A stretch of DNA of 64,000 nucleotides from the NCBI GenBank assembly GCA_963978545.1, contig OZ021730.1:4628201-4692200 (forward strand), given 5' to 3'. The position numbers and the translations under genes were made by a program. Position 1 is the stretch's first letter; the number at the start of each line of letters is the position of its first letter. Origin of the DNA: Linyphia triangularis (lineage: Eukaryota > Arthropoda > Arachnida > Araneae > Linyphiidae). The notes beneath the pieces are model-generated. The model worked only from the letters and a program-made list of their open reading frames with translations, was not told where the DNA came from and ran no database searches. Positions 42,877 through 52,477 of the stretch are shown one piece after another.

Positions 42877-43872
42877 GTCATAAATTTCCTACGAATCGGG
42901 TAATAGTGTATAGCATTGATCAGCAGTGGCAGGTGGATTTGGTGGATATACCAAGTTTAGTTAAGTTTAATGATGGTTATCGCTATATTTTGACTTGTAT
43001 CGATATACTATCAAAACATGCATGGGCAATTCCCCTCAAGCAGAAAAATGGTGGCGATATTGTCGAGGCCTTTCAAATAATATTGAATGAACGAACTCCG
43101 AAATCACTTCAAACGGATCAGGGAACTGAATTTAAGAATAACCTCTTTCAACCATTTATGAAAAGGAATTAGGTTTTTCACGACATACCATACGTCAAAA
43201 GCATCCATAGTGGAACGTTTTAATCGCAGTCTAAAAACTAAAATGTGGAAGTACTTTACTGCTAAAAATACGCATAAATACATTGACGTATTACAAGATT
43301 TAGTTAAAAGTTATAATCATACTTACCATTCAAATATCAAGAGGGCCCCCGTGAAGTAAATACCGAAAATAAACAGGATGTTTGGTTTACATTATACGGA
43401 GATTTGAAGAATTTACCTAAACACAAGTGTGTATTTCATGTGGATGACGTCGTACGCATTTCAAAGAAGAAACTAACCTTTGAAAAGTTGTATGAAATGA
43501 ATTGGACGGAAGAATTGTTTATCATAACAGAGTGCGTCAAAAGGCAGCCTGCAGTGCATAGAGTGAATGATTTATTAGGAGAGTCTGTAAAAGGGACGTT
43601 TTATGCGCAAGAGTTGCAAATGGTTACAATGAAAGATGAATTTCCAATTGAGAAAGTTTTAAGAAAACACGCGTAAAAAGAAAATGGATTATTTTGTGAA
43701 ATATCGAGGATTTCCCGACTAGTTTTTTCATCTTCCATCCTAGTTTTTTATCTTTTGTTTTGGCGCAGCATGGCCCTTGTGTTGCCTTTGCGCCATAAAA
43801 ACCAAAACAAAACAAAACAAAATCCCGACTAGTTTAATCAATGGATTCCCACTTCAAACTTACTAGCCCTAT
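42877..43872 (+). pseudogene. Polinton/Maverick integrase, catalytic core and chromodomain
   Basis: Continues the piece at 36795. The DDE-type core has QQWQVDLVDI, TCIDILSKHAWAIPL and QTDQGTEFKN (two acidic residues), then a frame change near 43170 and SIVERFNRSLKTKMW with the catalytic Glu. A second slip lies near 43358. An HVDDVVRISKKK...FYAQELQ region follows, then a chromodomain end (YFVKYRGFP ... FNQWIP), broken by TAG 43721-43723 and a 97-bp hairpin-only insertion. The ORF was inactivated by at least two frameshifts, one stop and two insertions. Confidence 0.8.
43726..43822 (+). mobile_element. Hairpin-only mini-insertion (lineage A 3' end)
   Basis: 97 bp with the duplication TCCCGACTAGTTT (43713-43725 and 43823-43835). 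Only the end of a lineage A 3' UTR, hairpin 43762-43794 and a (CAAAA)n tail. It lies inside the integrase chromodomain. Confidence 0.93.
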
Positions 43873-43911
43873 AAATATTGATGGCACACGTTGCAAGACT
43901 CATTCGTCATC

Positions 43912-44470
43912 ATGAGTTTCTACATAACACTCATTTCGGATAGTTCCATGTCCTATTTTCCTGAAAACAAAATTTCACATTTTATTACTCGCTCACCCAT
44001 ACCAATTGAACTGAAAGGAGAATGGGAAGTTGGAATGGTAGAGTTTTTATATCCGCATACGTGGTATAATGGGAATCATCAAAAATAATTTAATCGGGTT
44101 TGAAACGGATGGAAAGTTAGAGGCAGGAAGAAGATTACTTCTGGGTTGTTATGAGACGGTTCCTGATATTTTAAAGGCTATTTATGTGAAAGAACATGAT
44201 GATAAAATTGTTACAAGTTATATTGCGGTAACGAAGCGTGTTCAGATAACTGTGAAAAATAATGCGAAACTCATATTATATCAAGGACTTGCTGAAATGC
44301 TTGGATTTGAATCTATGGAAATAACTTCGTTTGACGCAAGTATAGAAACAACTGTTGTTGGTCTATTCGTAGCTGACCCCTCTGCACACTATCATCGTGT
44401 ATTGATGATTTATACTGATATAGTGGAACCACAAATTGTGGGAGATGTCTTAGCACCTCTCCAAAACTAG
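43912..44470 (+). pseudogene. Polinton-associated virion-type protein, frameshifted
   Basis: ATG 43912 (MSFYITLISDSSMSYFPEN), 40 bp after the integrase end. The first frame runs to EVGMVEFLYPHTWYN. The second frame (44069-44470) continues with NLIGFETDGKLEAGRR, ILYQGLAEMLGF and SAHYHRVLMIYTDIVEPQIVGD. The two overlap by 20 bp, so one indel explains the break. I recognise this as a family found beside Polinton integrases in arthropods, probably a capsid-associated component, but I cannot name its exact role. A G run at 44487-44498 follows. Described only as a decayed virus-like gene. Confidence 0.6.
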
Positions 44471-44593
44471 AACGCGATGAAATCGGGGGGGGGGGGGATA
44501 TTCCAGGTAAGTTAAAAGATTGTGGTGTAAAAATCAACATACAGGGTAGTGAGAGGCCAAAGGCTGTGAAAAACAGGTAGTTGAGTCGAAAAA

Positions 44594-45200
44594 CGATCCA
44601 ACGACATGCTATAAGCCAGAATTGGAACAGTAGGTGACGAATTACAATAATTGAAACAGGGGCTTATAATGACGTCATCACTAAAAATGACCTACCATTT
44701 AAATGAAGTTAGAAAGTTTAAATATTGGAAACAGGTAAGTCTCACCTATTCCGGAAGACAGCCTTGAACCGAGCATTCAAAATTAAAAACCATAGGTGCA
44801 ATTAGCAAAAATTGGCCTTAGTGGGAAAAAAGCGGGGAGAAAAAACGTAAACAAATACACATTACTAATAGACTAGATGTGCAAATCAACTAAGTCAAAA
44901 TAAACAATCAACAAAACAGAAGGGTGGTCCAAGAGTGTCAGAAACGGGTAAGTTGGGCCAAATTCGATCCAACGACATGTCACAAGCCCAATTTGGAACA
45001 ATAGAACAAGAGTTATAACCAAATAAAAAAAGGGGCCTGTAGTGACGTCATCACTAAAAGTGACATGCCATTTAAATTTAGATGGAGAGTTAAAATTTGT
45101 TGAACAGGTAAGTCTTACTTATTCCGGAAGACAGCCTTGGACCGAGCACACAGGTGTAATTAACAATTAACCTCAAATAGTGGGGAAATAGTGGGAATAA
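44594..45200. repeat. Two diverged copies of a ~371-bp tandem repeat
   Basis: Unit 1 starts CGATCCAACGACATG at 44594 and unit 2 has the same at 44965. Both contain GGGGC-TATAATGACGTCATCAC-type blocks with a perfect TGACGTCA (44670-44677, 45043-45050), CATTTAAA, ACAGGTAAGT and ATTCCGGAAGACAGCCTTG. No long ORF. They could be the Polinton terminal region, a promoter array or another repeat. Confidence 0.75.
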
Positions 45201-45568
45201 CAAAGGTAAACAAAGCCAGACTATGCCTCAACTCCTAAAATAATAATCACAATTACTTAAAATCAATTAAAAGTGAAAATACACAATAACAGTGGACAGG
45301 TGAACAACAATTGGTTCAGCTGTAGCAGCAAAAATTTAAATAATAGCAAATGAACATGGTAAATACATTAAAAACGGGCTATATACATGTAAAAACCACC
45401 GTGAGCGAATGAAAACAAATTTAGAACTCACCAAACCGTGGCAACGCCGTGACCCCAACTCCAATTAGCTTAGGGGCACATGCTTGAACACAACACCACT
45501 GCTTGAAGACACTGGAACAACGCTGATCCACACGGCAGAACACAACAGGCAGAACACGGATAACGATG

Positions 45569-45604
<36 letters not shown>

Positions 45605-45748
45605 GACACACACTATGAAACACAAGCCTTGGATGGGGATCAGCACTGACGAGGCACTCAGATGACGTAGATAACTATGGTGACGTCACACTGGACCAAG
45701 ACCGGACAAGAGGAAGGCCTGGCCTAGCATGGGAGGGGGGGGGGGGGT
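45201..45748. other. Gene-free stretch with (CA)n microsatellite
   Basis: Contains a (CA)n run at 45570-45601, another perfect TGACGTCA at 45682-45689 and a G run (45732-45747). No supported gene. Confidence 0.6.
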
Positions 45749-46900
45749 ATTTAAGCATACCTCACATTGATTCAAACCATAGAAGGGAATGAGAGTGCGC
45801 CATTGGCTGATACGTTGCTTTCATGGAAGCCGCTAAACACCTGACAATGTTTACTGTGTTGAAACAGAGAATTAAACGCATGTTTTAAATCTTGAGTTTA
45901 GGAACTGATTTATGTATATGAAGATTTTAAGAAGTGCAAGGGAGTAGAAGATTTTACTAAGTTATTTAAAACATTTATTAAACACAATGATAACTCAGAA
46001 GTTCTAATTGGAGATCAGTGACTGTAAAATGTTTAAATTCTGGAGTCAATTACAAAACAACGAAATTCTATTACAATATACCCAAAAAAGGCAATTTTGC
46101 AAGTATCTGGTAACCCGCTGTCGCCAAACTAGTAAAATTGCGATTTTGTTACAGATATTAAATGGAAAAGATAAAAAAAAAAAAAAAAAAAAAAAATTGG
46201 CAAAGAGTCTATAACAGCCTTAAAAATAAGCATGATTGAGAAAATTTTTATATTTAAATATTTTAAGATTAGATTTTATATATTTTAGATTTTACTTTAT
46301 TTAAAAAAAATCAATAGCTACCGCGAGTCGAAAAAGAAAACCAGATCGTCAGCAAATTTTGCTCGCGCAATTCCCGTATTCTTCCAGTCGGTTGGCACCG
46401 TGTAAACATAAAGCGCCAGTAAACTAGAATTCCAGTCAACTGGTTCCAGTGATCTTACAGCTAATTGGCCAGCTGTCGCGGTAGTAACTGGTAGCGTGTA
46501 AATCAGGCCTTAAGCTTGGCGTCCATTATCGCTAAGCAAAGCAGAGCAGCGCTGAGCGGAGTGGATTAGAGCCAATTACAAGTCTGTCAACGTCCATTGT
46601 AGCACGAGCCTCGTGCTACAATGGACTTTGACAACCTTGTAATTGGCTCTAATCTAATCCACTGCGCTCTGCTCTGCTTAGCGATAGTGGACGCCAAGCT
46701 TTATTCTTATTATTTTATTAATAGTCATTTGTTTGTTGCCATTATAAGGAAGAAACTAAAATATTTCTGTATAAATGACTGCATCAATGCAAAGCATTAA
46801 TTTTTTAGATCCTTTTTGTTATAATAATTTTTATGGCACAGATGTAAATTATGACATTTCTTCGACATGATTTTATATAGGTGTTTTTTTCCGGATAAAT
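45749..46900. repeat. Dispersed repeat, copy 1 (interrupted)
   Basis: Two blocks, 45749-45912 and 46703-46900, match 49490-49651 and 49891-50096 in the same order and orientation. The middle (45913-46702) contains a poly-A run (46167-46193) and a foldback MITE and is longer than in copy 2. Confidence 0.75.
46513..46700. mobile_element. Foldback MITE, PIF/Harbinger-like
   Basis: 188 bp that is almost entirely one inverted repeat. The ends are AGCTTGGCGTCC and GGACGCCAAGCT, flanked by TTA on both sides (46510-46512 and 46701-46703). The centre is a 17-bp arm pair (GTCCATTGTAGCACGAG and its complement) with almost no loop. A TTA duplication with long terminal inverted repeats fits non-autonomous PIF/Harbinger elements. 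No coding capacity. Confidence 0.75.
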
Positions 46901-46917
46901 TCCGGATAAAAAATTAC

Positions 46918-47165
46918 GAAAGGAACCCCAAGATTGTAGCATGGCCTCCAAATTCTCCAGAGTTAAAGCTATGGAAAATATGCGAGCATATCTGACAAGG
47001 TTTATGTAAATCCATATGCTACATTGGAAGAGGATGCAGAAAATTTACGATGTACAGAGTAAACTTGATACTGATTCTTTGAAATAACTTGTTATTGGTA
47101 TGCCAGAGAATGGTAAGCCAATGAATTTCCATTAATCTATCGAAACTACAATGATGCACCAAGGA
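46918..47165 (+). pseudogene. Tc1/mariner transposase C-terminal remnant
   Basis: Broken frames give VAWPPNSPELK, KVYVNPYATLEE and DTDSLK...LVIGMPEN, in the order WPPxSPDLNP / helix / SLxxLVxSMP typical of Tc1-like transposase ends. There are several stops and frame changes and no inverted repeats seen. The match is by motif only. Confidence 0.5.
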
Positions 47166-47640
47166 AATTGCAAGGAAAGTTTTGTCTATACCATAAATTG
47201 AGTACCAGCTTAATAAAGATTCTCTAATTGTTTCTTTTCATTTACTATTTTCTGCAAAAACTATTTAGGAGCCAATGAACAGATCCTTTAAACTCATAAT
47301 GAGACTATATCATGAAAGTATAATTAAAATTCTAAGTTACTTTCAATAAATTTACTAAACACTATTTGAACTTTAAAAAAAAAGACTGAATTTTAAAAAT
47401 TAATCAAACTTACAAAATATCAACAAAAAGTTGTGATACGGAAGAAGTTAATTGGGCACTTAAAGTAGAAATCGCACATTTTAATAACTACGAAGCTACA
47501 TTCGAATGAATACACAATGTAAAAATAAAGATGATTTTACACATATCAAAATAAAATCCAAACTGACACTGGTACATGTGTCCATTTTTTATCGGGGGAC
47601 GACCAACGGAGTCTTTGCAACGAGTAGAGCTATGATGACT
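47166..47640. other. AT-rich, no recognised gene
   Basis: No supported feature. The part next to 47640 may be the 3' UTR of the SR-protein retrocopy on the minus strand. Confidence 0.5.
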
Positions 47641-48621
47641 CTACTTTTTCTTAGATGAGTAACGATTCCGGGTGTGAGTCCTCGATCCAGAATCTTTGTT
47701 TCCTGTGCGATCTCTGTTCTTGTGTCCTGTACTTCGATCATCCGGATTTGCTAATATACAGCAATCTCGGAAAAGGGAAGTGCTTAAGACCCTTCTTAGA
47801 ATAGGCCACACTCGTTTTACCCATGTGCATCTTCTGCTGGCAGAAGATGCCCCCACATGCAACACCTGTGGAGTTATGTTTTCTGTGTTTCATATTTTAA
47901 ATAAATGTCCGGCTTTTAACATCATCAGATTGATACTTTTTAAAATGAATCCTCCTCCATTATCATCTCTTTTAAGTTCACCCCCTCACGAAAGCCTTTT
48001 TAGCTTCTTACTTGAGATTGGCTTTTATTACTTGATTTGAGAATTTCATTTGAAATCTTTTACCCTTTGTTGATCTCAATATATTTTTAATCGTTTATTA
48101 ACATATTGATAAAGATAAATTGTTCGGCGCAGTATGGCCCACGTGAAGCCCTTGCGCCAGAAAACCGAACCAACCAAACAACCTGGACTTTGATCCTGAT
48201 TACAAGGGGATCGGTTCCTGAATTGACACATTCGGCTACCACCTCTGTGGGCATAATGGCTTGAACATCTATCCTTTTTATTAGGCGATCGTTTGACTGC
48301 TTTTTCTTAGTGTTTCTGTATTGCTTGCATTTCCTTTGGCGTTTTTCGGCATCTTTTGGAAAACGCAATCCTGAGTTCGTTTCCAAAGAAAATAACTCTA
48401 TCCAGCTCTGTTAGAGCTTTCTCGGCATGGTAGGAGTTTCGGCACTCTATGTAGGCGAAGCCTCTAAGTCTTTTACTGCAGAAATCAAGAGGGATGTAAA
48501 CATCCCTAACTGTAGCATGCGCGTTAAAGCGGCGACAAAGTTTCCCAACACTAACATTCTCCGACAAGTTTCTTACGCTAAGAGTTTTTGTCGGTACCTG
48601 AGAGTTAGCAAACTCAGACAT
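47641..48621 (-). pseudogene. SR splicing-factor retrocopy (SRSF10-like), decayed
   Basis: ATG 48621. An RNA-recognition motif reads TKTLSVRNLSENVSVGKL (RNP2), DVYIPLDFCSKRLRGFAYIEC (RNP1) and CRKTPKEMQ, the order seen in SRSF10-type SR proteins. After the stop at 48307 the RS-like tail continues in other frames (KRSPNKKDRCSSHYAHRG). A 5'-truncated B element (47757-48180) splits it. The last part (DRSTGHKNRDRTGNK ... RYSSKKK, TAG 47641) follows. Intact parents bind pre-mRNA and regulate splicing in the nucleus. No introns are visible, so a retrocopy is likely. Confidence 0.7.
47757..48180 (+). mobile_element. Lineage B2 retrotransposon, strongly 5'-truncated
   Basis: ORF2 C-terminus (QQSRKREVLKTLLRIGHTRFTHVHLLLAED, finger CNTC...HILNKC) ending at TGA 48038-48040, then the 3' UTR, hairpin 48126-48158 and (CCAA) tail. 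It is inserted in the SR-protein pseudogene. The flanks GTACTTCGATC and GGACTTTGATC look like a diverged duplication, suggesting an old insertion. Confidence 0.82.
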
Positions 48622-49364
48622 GGCTTTAAAGAATGTTATGATTTTGAAATATTTTTATTATTTTCGACCTAACGAACGTACTGAGAAGTTGAAGTAGAAG
48701 TATATGATAATTTTTATAAACAGAACTTATACATGCATTGAATTTGCCACAGTAAATTTCTAAATTTGCGAGAAAAAAATATGCATTGGAATGAGATAAT
48801 TCAAATTTATTTTTATATGTGAATTGTGATTAGTCATTGGCAAGAAAGTTAAAAATGATTTTGCTTAGCTCGAAACTGGCGCAAAGTACCTTTATTGCCT
48901 TTCTCTTGGTACATTTATTTTCGACCTAACGAACGCGAAACCAGGGGCGTTGCTTGGAATTTGAGATATGAAATTAAATTTTAAGATATTATAAAACTTA
49001 GTTTTAAAAATCATTTTCGCTCATGTATTCAACTAAGAAAATAAATTATAATTATGAGTGGAAAATTTTATTTGCGGTCTTTTAAAATAAGTAAAAATGC
49101 ATGACTATATATTTATTACGTAGAAGAAGGAATTAAAAAACGGTAATCGATACGAAACCATCTGTCATAGTCGTCGTCGCGTGTTATCATTGTTAAAAAT
49201 AAGGGAAGGGCTTTTGTGCCTTGGGATCAAAGCATAAATTAGAAATTTCTTTTTTGCTTTTAATATTAATGAACGATTGGATGGGGAGGTGATATCCTTT
49301 TATACAATTATATTTTTTGGTCTCGTATACAAAAGACAGATACAACACCGAGGCATTAGTGATT
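48622..49364. other. AT-rich stretch with a 20-bp direct repeat
   Basis: ATTTTCGACCTAACGAACG occurs at 48661-48679 and 48919-48937, about 258 bp apart. Nothing between them resembles a known element. No gene. Confidence 0.5.
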
Positions 49365-49490
49365 ACTTTTTTCTAGTGGTTAGAACGCCTGTCTACGGAT
49401 CAAGGAGTCCCTGGTTCGACTCTCGTTAGCGCACATCGCTACATTGGCAGGGCCCGATCATGACAAGTTGGGGTCCAAGGCCCGGACGCA
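49365..49490 (+). mobile_element. tRNA-like SINE relic
   Basis: TAGTGGTTAGAACGCCTGTC resembles a D-arm/A box and CTGGTTCGACTCTCG (about 49410) a B box, spaced as in tRNA. The acceptor stem does not close and the following GGCCCGATCATGACAAG is not tRNA. It differs from the SINE at 6228 and lacks the GGCGCA hairpin. Immediately after it, repeat copy 2 begins. Confidence 0.5.
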
Positions 49491-50096
49491 TTTAAGCATA
49501 CCTCACATTGATTCAAACCACAGAAGGGAATGAGAGTGCGCCATTGGCTGATACGTTGCTTTCATGGAAGCCGTTAAACACCTAACAATATTTACTGTGT
49601 TTACACAGATAATTAAACGCATGTTTTAAATCTTGAGTTTAGGTACTGATTTTTAAATTGCGAATGTTTTATAAATGACAATTTTATTCCTGAGTAATGT
49701 TTTACTCCAATTGAATCTAATTAACTGATTTTAACAACAAAAGTATACATTTTGGATATTTATCAAGGAAAATTATGAAGCTGGAATATATTTTTGAAAT
49801 CAAGTTTAATTTTTTTTTTTGTAAACATTTAGACGTAAAAGAAAACTCGGGTGACTCGGGAAACTCGAATGCTACTTTTGAAATAATCAATTCTTATTCC
49901 TATTATTTTATTTATAGTCATTTATTTGTTGCCATTATAAGGAAGAAACTAAAATATTTCTGAACGAATGACTGCATCAATGCGAAGCATTAATTTTTTA
50001 GATCCTTTTTGTTATAATAATTTTTATGGAACAGATGTAGAATATAACATTTCTTCGACATGATTTTATATAGGTGTTGTTTTTTCCCGGATAAAT
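49490..50096. repeat. Dispersed repeat, copy 2
   Basis: Matches copy 1 at 45749-46900 in two blocks (49490-49651, starting ATTTAAGCATACCTCACATT, and 49891-50096, ending CCGGATAAAT). No MITE in the middle. No ORF of note. Confidence 0.75.
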
Positions 50097-50341
50097 GCGG
50101 TTTCTAGAAACAGATTTAAGTTTTATTTTATATTGATGCTTTATATTATTTACATTTTAACTTAATTTTAGTGTTATTTTAACTTTATTACTATTAGTAT
50201 TTTAATTTAATTATTATTAATATATTAAACCTATTCCATTATTCCTTATTCCATTATTATTTGTATTTTGATTTCGACCCTTTTTGCTATTACCAAATAA
50301 AAAATATCGCCAAATCTCCTATACTACAGCTGTTCCATGTT

Positions 50342-50375
<34 letters not shown>

Positions 50376-50704
50376 GTTAATAAATATTGAGCTTTTTTAA
50401 TATTGACTTGTATTTAATAAGAAATATTTTAATGTGCAGTCTAGTATTATATTGGATTATAATATTGTGAACATAAGTTATGACAATTTATAATTATCTA
50501 TTTTATGATAAATGAAGTTATAGAAATTATAAAGATGTCTATTCTATAATTTAACTGTAAGTAAAAAATAAAACATAAATATAATATAGTTCGACTTTTC
50601 TTTCAATCCACAAATTAAAAAGAAAAATAATATTTTTTCACGTAAAACGTCTTCACTAAATATTAATTACCACTTAGTGCGACTATACAATCATCAAACT
50701 TCAG
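50097..50704. other. AT-rich sequence with (TAA)n microsatellite
   Basis: A (TAA)n run lies at about 50342-50373. I see no gene. It is the host flank of the lineage A element starting at 50705. Confidence 0.6.
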
Positions 50705-51334
50705 CCCCTCAGGGGGTTTACTTTCTATAAGTAAATACGGGCTTCACAACCCCGGGGCGCCCCAGTGATCTATCCCTCCTTCTGTTTTATCTTCTCGTTT
50801 TGGTTTTGTATTTATCGTTTGACTTCTTTCTTCCCTCGTTGTGGTTACCTCTTCAGAGGTGAGGGCTCCCCTTGAGAAGCTTTGTGCCGCTCTGTTGCCA
50901 TCAGCTTCTCTCGGGCATTTAATCACCCACGTGTTTGCCGTGCGTGGAGACCCGTGTCTCTGGAAAGGGGGATCCTGGTAGTTGAGGGACGACATACTGT
51001 CCCAATACACTACTTTGGCCCTTGCTTCAGATAAACGGGAGGTGCACATTGGTCCCGTGTGTATCAATCGGCTGGTCGTCCGACTTCGTCGGCGGCTAGG
51101 GATCAAGCGTCCGGCTCGTCTGCTGGGAATCTCGTTAAGGGTGGAGACTTCTACAGGGACGAGTCGTTCGCGTATAGGTGCTGGATAACCCGGTAGTGGC
51201 ATACCGTGCGCAATAGTTGAGTTCTCGTTTTTCTTTTTTCATTATTTTTGTTGCTTGCCGGTATACACTATCCCCAATATCGTGGACTCCATGGTGGGTG
51301 GGATTCTAGTGCCCGAATCTTTTAACAAACTCTT
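50705..51334 (+). promoter_or_regulatory. Lineage A leader
   Basis: Complete, 630 bp, CCCCTCAGGGGG to GTGCCCGAA plus a short spacer. The hairpin loop reads CTAT and not CTC (TTTACTTTCTATAAGTAAA), with the stem still pairing. Confidence 0.75.
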
Positions 51335-52477
51335 ATGAAAACTACAGCTTCTCTTTCTTCTCCTCCTAGTGAGGAGCAACATTGTCCTGACTCTGTGCAA
51401 CAAATTCTTGCAAAATTCTTCATTGTCCATCGCCAGGAGGGCTCCTTTGAGAAGGTCTCTCCATTTCTTATTGAGAAGACTCTAAAATCGTTGGTTGGTG
51501 ATACGGCTTCAGTTAAAAAACTGAGGTCCGGGGATTTACTTGTTGAAGTTCGCAACCATCAGCAAGCGAAGAACATTTTAAAAATTGAAAATTTCGGTTC
51601 ACTCCCGGTTACTGTGAAGGAACATGGTTCCCTTAACAAATCTCGTGGTGTTGTGTCTGAATCAGACTTATACCATACAGCGGAGGACGAGATACTTGAT
51701 CACCTGCGTGATCAGCATGTTTCAGCCGTCCACCGCATTACAATACGCCGAGATGGGAACATAATACCTACTAAACATCTAATTGTCACTTTTGATTTAC
51801 CCACTTTGGCGTCTCATGTGAAGGCGGGGTACCTGAATTGCCATGTCCGTCCGTATATTCCGAACCCACTTCGCTGTTTCAAGTGCCAGAAATTTGGCCA
51901 CTCTCAAACAGCGTGTCGTGGGGAAACGGAAACATGCGCGCGTTGTGCAGGTACTGGACATGACAGTGCTAATTGCAAAGCACCCGAGAAGTGTGTCAAT
52001 TGCAATGGCACGCATCCATCATACTCTCGATCATGTCCACAGTGGGTAAAGGAAAAAGAAATCCAGACCGTGCGTGTGAACCAGAATTTATCCTACTTTG
52101 ATGCTAGGAGACTAGTTGATTCTAGGACCCCTAAAACTGGTGTTGCTTATGCTGATGTTTGTAAAAAAACTTTCAGCAGTAAAAGCACCCAAACGGAAAC
52201 CCCTGTATCACCTCTTGTTAAGTTGCCTCAAAAGTCATCTGTAGAGGTAACAAAACGACCAACGATTGTTAAAAAATCCTTAGCTAAATCAAAAGCTTTA
52301 CAAACAATAAAATTAAAATCTGCCAAAGGAGGACTTTCTCGAGAGAGGCCCTCTAACCCTTTCAACATTCTTCGTTCTTTTAAGGATTCGGATGTGGTGA
52401 AACTTCACCCATCTGATGAGGACGAAGACATCACTGAAGAATCCGACACTCTTTTAAAATTTTCACTTAATAGTTAA
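51335..52477 (+). CDS. ORF1 gag-like nucleocapsid protein, lineage A
   Basis: 380 codons, intact, ATG 51335 (MKTTASLSSPPSEEQHC). Central domain has EGSFEKVSPFLIEKTLKS, VKKLRSGDLLVE, SRGVVSESDLYH and RITIRRDGN. Zinc knuckles are CFKCQKFGHSQTAC, CARCAGTGHDSANC and CVNCNGTHPSYSRSC. A basic KKSLAKSKALQTIKLKSAKG stretch and an acidic end (HPSDEDEDITEE) follow. The stop overlaps the ORF2 ATG as TAATG. Likely RNA-binding particle protein. Confidence 0.92.
   Translation: MKTTASLSSPPSEEQHCPDSVQQILAKFFIVHRQEGSFEKVSPFLIEKTLKSLVGDTASVKKLRSGDLLVEVRNHQQAKNILKIENFGSLPVTVKEHGSLNKSRGVVSESDLYHTAEDEILDHLRDQHVSAVHRITIRRDGNIIPTKHLIVTFDLPTLASHVKAGYLNCHVRPYIPNPLRCFKCQKFGHSQTACRGETETCARCAGTGHDSANCKAPEKCVNCNGTHPSYSRSCPQWVKEKEIQTVRVNQNLSYFDARRLVDSRTPKTGVAYADVCKKTFSSKSTQTETPVSPLVKLPQKSSVEVTKRPTIVKKSLAKSKALQTIKLKSAKGGLSRERPSNPFNILRSFKDSDVVKLHPSDEDEDITEESDTLLKFSLNS

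Noticed and set aside
45421..45609. Minus-strand ORF with a Val-Cys run
   Set aside because: Produced by the (CA)n microsatellite.
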